Assembly: GCA_015056315.1 (NCBI GenBank)
Contig: SVGN01000002.1
Coordinates: 106,292 to 170,291, forward strand
Origin: Clostridiales bacterium
Lineage (GTDB): Bacteria; Bacillota; Clostridia; Christensenellales; Aristaeellaceae
Direction: 5' to 3'
DNA: 64,000 bases
Made by a program: the position numbers and the translations under genes
The notes under the pieces: model-generated
What the model was told of the DNA's origin: nothing
The model's database searches: none
Seen by the model: the letters and a program-made list of their open reading frames with translations, nothing else
In this document: in pieces, positions 62,080 to 64,000 of the stretch
How the letters are laid out: each line of letters starts with the position of its first letter
How positions within the stretch are numbered: position 1 is the first letter of the stretch

Positions 62080-62868
62080 TCACTTTCTTTTGTTTCCCGA
62101 CAGGGCTGCGATCCGGCCGCTCAGCTCTGCCCGCTTTTGCAGAACCGAAGCGATCTCCGGATCATCCGGGATCAGGAAGCCCTGCAGGAGGCAGCCCGGC
62201 AAAGCGAAGGTCTTCTCCCCCATGGGCGTATCAAAGGTCAGGTAATCACCTGTATGTTCCTTGATGGTCACCCTGCCGAAGGCTTTGGTACCCATTTCCT
62301 TGCCGGTAAAGTTGTATTCAGGGAGTGCATCAAGTTGAGCTTTGAGGTCTTCCAGCCGGGCAGCGGTTGCCGCCTTTTCTGCCCGAAGGGCCTCCTCTCT
62401 TTCTGCCCTGAGCTGCTCAGCCTTCTCCAGGTATTCTGCACCGCCCAGCTCCCTGCGCACCTTCATCAGGATCCGGCCCAGATGATTCTCTCCCTCGCCC
62501 GTATTCCGATCCACGCCCCAGAAGGTATCGTGCCAGCCGTTACCCTCTTCCAGCTCTGCATCGCCGGTATCCAGCAGCTTTTTCAGCAGCTCGGGATTCT
62601 GCGAAAACTTAGCCCGCACCACTTCCTCCATGATGCCTACCTTCACAGCCTCCCAATCGCTGCGCAGATACACCTTCTTACCGGCGCGCTTGGCCACCAC
62701 ACCGGTCATGGTGCTGAAGGTATCCCGCTCCGCTGCATCCAGGGTCTTGGCAGACTGAAAAGCCGCCTCACTGTTGCGGTACATACGCCCATCCCACTCA
62801 AAGACGGCGGTAGTCATATTGCTCAGAAAACCATACTCCCCACGGAAAGAACAGATCTTTTCAACCAT
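62080..62868 (-). CDS. NADAR (YbiA-like) family protein
   Basis: 262 aa. N-terminal NADAR domain with 'FRGEYGFLSNM', 'NSEAAFQSAKTLDA' and 'WHDTFWGVDRNTGEGENHLGRILM' (part), followed by a coiled stretch and a C-terminal domain. NADAR proteins act on ADP-ribosylated or riboflavin-related glycosides, some counteracting ADP-ribosyl toxins. ATG 62868 follows GGGGGAATTGG. Confidence 0.88.
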   Translation of the reverse strand: MVEKICSFRGEYGFLSNMTTAVFEWDGRMYRNSEAAFQSAKTLDAAERDTFSTMTGVVAKRAGKKVYLRSDWEAVKVGIMEEVVRAKFSQNPELLKKLLDTGDAELEEGNGWHDTFWGVDRNTGEGENHLGRILMKVRRELGGAEYLEKAEQLRAEREEALRAEKAATAARLEDLKAQLDALPEYNFTGKEMGTKAFGRVTIKEHTGDYLTFDTPMGEKTFALPGCLLQGFLIPDDPEIASVLQKRAELSGRIAALSGNKRK

Positions 62869-62990
62869 TTCCAATTCCCCCTTTTATTGATGTGATGATC
62901 GAATGATAACACACCCTTCCGCATCTTTCCATGAACTGTTGGTTCATTGCGCATTAAAGCCCATGTATTCTCCCATCGGCAAATTTTTTC

Positions 62991-63018
62991 TTGCATTTCC
63001 CTCATACTGTGCTATACT
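62991..63018 (+). promoter_or_regulatory. Promoter of the XRE gene
   Basis: TTGCAT, 16-base spacer, TATACT, 32 bases before the ATG. Confidence 0.65.
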
Positions 63019-63050
63019 GGCAAAACCGTTCCAAAAAGGAGGCGATCGAA

Positions 63051-63512
63051 ATGAAGCTGATTTTTCCTGTGATCGATGCTGCCGGTACCGGTGCCAACAT
63101 TCTTGCCCTGCGTAGGCAAAGAGGTCTTTCTGTGCGGGAAGTACAGGAATGGTTCGGGTTTGATTCGCCCCGGGCGATCTACAAATGGCAAAAAGGCCAG
63201 ACCCTGCCTTCGGTGGATAATCTGTATGCACTGAGTGTGCTGCTGGGAGTAAGTATGGAGCAGATCCTGGTGCCGCAGAAGCGGCAGATGGGTACAACAG
63301 AAGAAAAAACGCAGCTGCAGGTGAGGATCGCAGCTGCGTTTTTCTGTTGGTGCTGCCGGTTCTGTGAAATTCTTTCTGTAAATCCCGGTCTTTACGATAA
63401 AATCATGATTGGGGTGGCCGAACGGCAGATTCTGCTGTTCGGCCTCTTGGTTACAGTACTACCAGAAAACAGATGTTACCGCTGCAATGGTAACACCCCT
63501 TTCAAGGCATAG
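63051..63512 (+). CDS. XRE-family regulator with an abnormal C-terminal extension
   Basis: The first ~80 residues are a good HTH ('ALRRQRGLSVREVQEWFGFDS', 'YKWQKGQTLPSVDNLYALSVLLGVSMEQIL', quoted in part). The frame then runs through a terminator hairpin at 63305-63346 and ends after Cys-rich sequence ('FFCWCCRFCEIL'), which looks non-coding. The genuine stop may have been lost. SD AAGGAGG. Confidence 0.7.
   Translation: MKLIFPVIDAAGTGANILALRRQRGLSVREVQEWFGFDSPRAIYKWQKGQTLPSVDNLYALSVLLGVSMEQILVPQKRQMGTTEEKTQLQVRIAAAFFCWCCRFCEILSVNPGLYDKIMIGVAERQILLFGLLVTVLPENRCYRCNGNTPFKA
63305..63346 (+). terminator. Terminator-like hairpin inside the XRE ORF
   Basis: ACGCAGCTGC / GCAGCTGCGT stem followed by TTTTTCTG. 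A second hairpin GGCCGAACGGCAGA / TGCTGTTCGGCC lies at about 63416-63444. Confidence 0.7.
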
Positions 63513-63540
63513 AAAAAGCACCGTGCGGGTGCAGGGTGCT

Positions 63541-63714
63541 TTACAGCCAGCCTTTTTCGGACAGCTCAATCTCACGCTTTGTAATTTTCGGAATTATAGC
63601 GAAAAACTGTTTTCTGATTTCTTCCGTTTCTTCCTTGGATTTACCATCTACGGCTTTGAAGAATGCAAACTGCGCTTCTTCAAATGTCATTTGTTCGGTG
63701 AAAAGCTCATTCAT
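63541..63714 (-). CDS. Small hypothetical protein
   Basis: 57 aa 'MNELFTEQMTFEEAQFAFFK...' ending 'LSEKGWL'; acidic and helical. ATG 63714 has AAGGAGG eight bases ahead. A 25-codon ORF (63707-63784, 'MAIKEQAYRIARNYGW') overlaps its start and may be coupled to it. Confidence 0.55.
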   Translation of the reverse strand: MNELFTEQMTFEEAQFAFFKAVDGKSKEETEEIRKQFFAIIPKITKREIELSEKGWL

Positions 63715-63840
63715 CCATTCTTCCTCCTTCAATAGTCCATCCATAGTTACGAGCTATTCTGTACGCCTGTTCCTTTATCGCCATGTAATTTCGTTCTTCC
63801 AAACTCCACTTCGCTCCGCTCAACTGCCTTAAGGCACTAA

Positions 63841-63870
63841 CAAAAAACACGATGAGGTCATCATCGTGTT
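63841..63870 (-). terminator. Terminator of the rRNA/tRNA operon
   Basis: Minus strand AACACGATGA / TCATCGTGTT stem followed by TTTTGTT, directly after the tRNA. Confidence 0.85.
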
Positions 63871-63873
63871 GAT

Positions 63874-63948
<75 letters not shown>

Positions 63949-63958
63949 ATATGGAAAT

Positions 63959-64000
63959 GCGGCAGCGACCTACTCTCCCGGGCCGTCTCCAGCCAAGTAC
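63959..64000 (-). rRNA. 5S rRNA, 3' end (partial)
   Basis: Minus strand reads ...GGCCCGGGAGAGTAGGTCGCTGCC, the conserved 3' end of 5S rRNA. The rest lies beyond the window. Confidence 0.92.

Overview
The window looks like chromosomal DNA from a GC-rich gut clostridium, most likely an Oscillospiraceae/Ruminococcaceae relative (Faecalibacterium, Subdoligranulum or Gemmiger type). This is an inference from protein style (reverse rubrerythrins, rubredoxin, a CD1247-like protein, T-box-controlled proS), purine-rich Shine-Dalgarno sites and the rRNA/tRNA arrangement. Genes sit on both strands. The last 130 bases hold tRNA-Asn and the 3' end of a 5S rRNA, both on the minus strand.

Housekeeping left arm (1-6.2 kb): the end of a CPBP protease, T-box proS, rubredoxin, reverse rubrerythrin, a YcxB-like membrane protein, hisS and a small protein. 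Right of 26 kb lies mostly ordinary genome: an XRE/membrane-protein pair with twin operators, a leucine-rich-repeat lipoprotein, an SDR, a TasA-like beta-helix surface protein, a second full reverse rubrerythrin, thrC, glgB, a GH29 fucosidase, MATE and DMT transporters, a PanT-like transporter with coaX and hom, efp with an M24 peptidase, a chain of radC, ydcF-like, rsmG, parB/noc-like, capA-like and LUD genes, then a PLP-family kinase, an AraC regulator, murA, a radical SAM protein, an ABC-2 exporter and a NADAR protein.

Accessory island (about 6.3-26.1 kb): visibly AT-richer, all genes on the minus strand. The core reads brxP (PAPS reductase/ferredoxin/DUF4007), brxC (large AAA ATPase), pglZ and brxL, which is the type 4 BREX gene set; there is no pglX methyltransferase. 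The same unit carries, upstream, an XRE regulator, a PC4/YdbC-like gene (frameshifted), a 1107-aa protein joining an alpha-CTD-like domain to a sigma-region-4-like HTH, and an HNH protein. Downstream it carries a two-CxxC mini-protein, a DndA/IscS-type cysteine desulfurase and a frameshifted PD-(D/E)XK-like nuclease. A dedicated sulfur donor beside a DndC-like PAPS-reductase protein suggests sulfur-based DNA marking feeding a BREX machine; this is the most interesting system here. Behind its promoter lies a separate unit of very small genes (24.5-25.4 kb), and the island ends at a decapitated reverse rubrerythrin.

Four small island genes carry apparent single-base frameshifts, while all the large BREX ORFs are open. 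Two families of non-coding structured repeats are present (39.2/53.6 kb and 42.0-42.3 kb). I saw no CRISPR array, integrase or insertion sequence.
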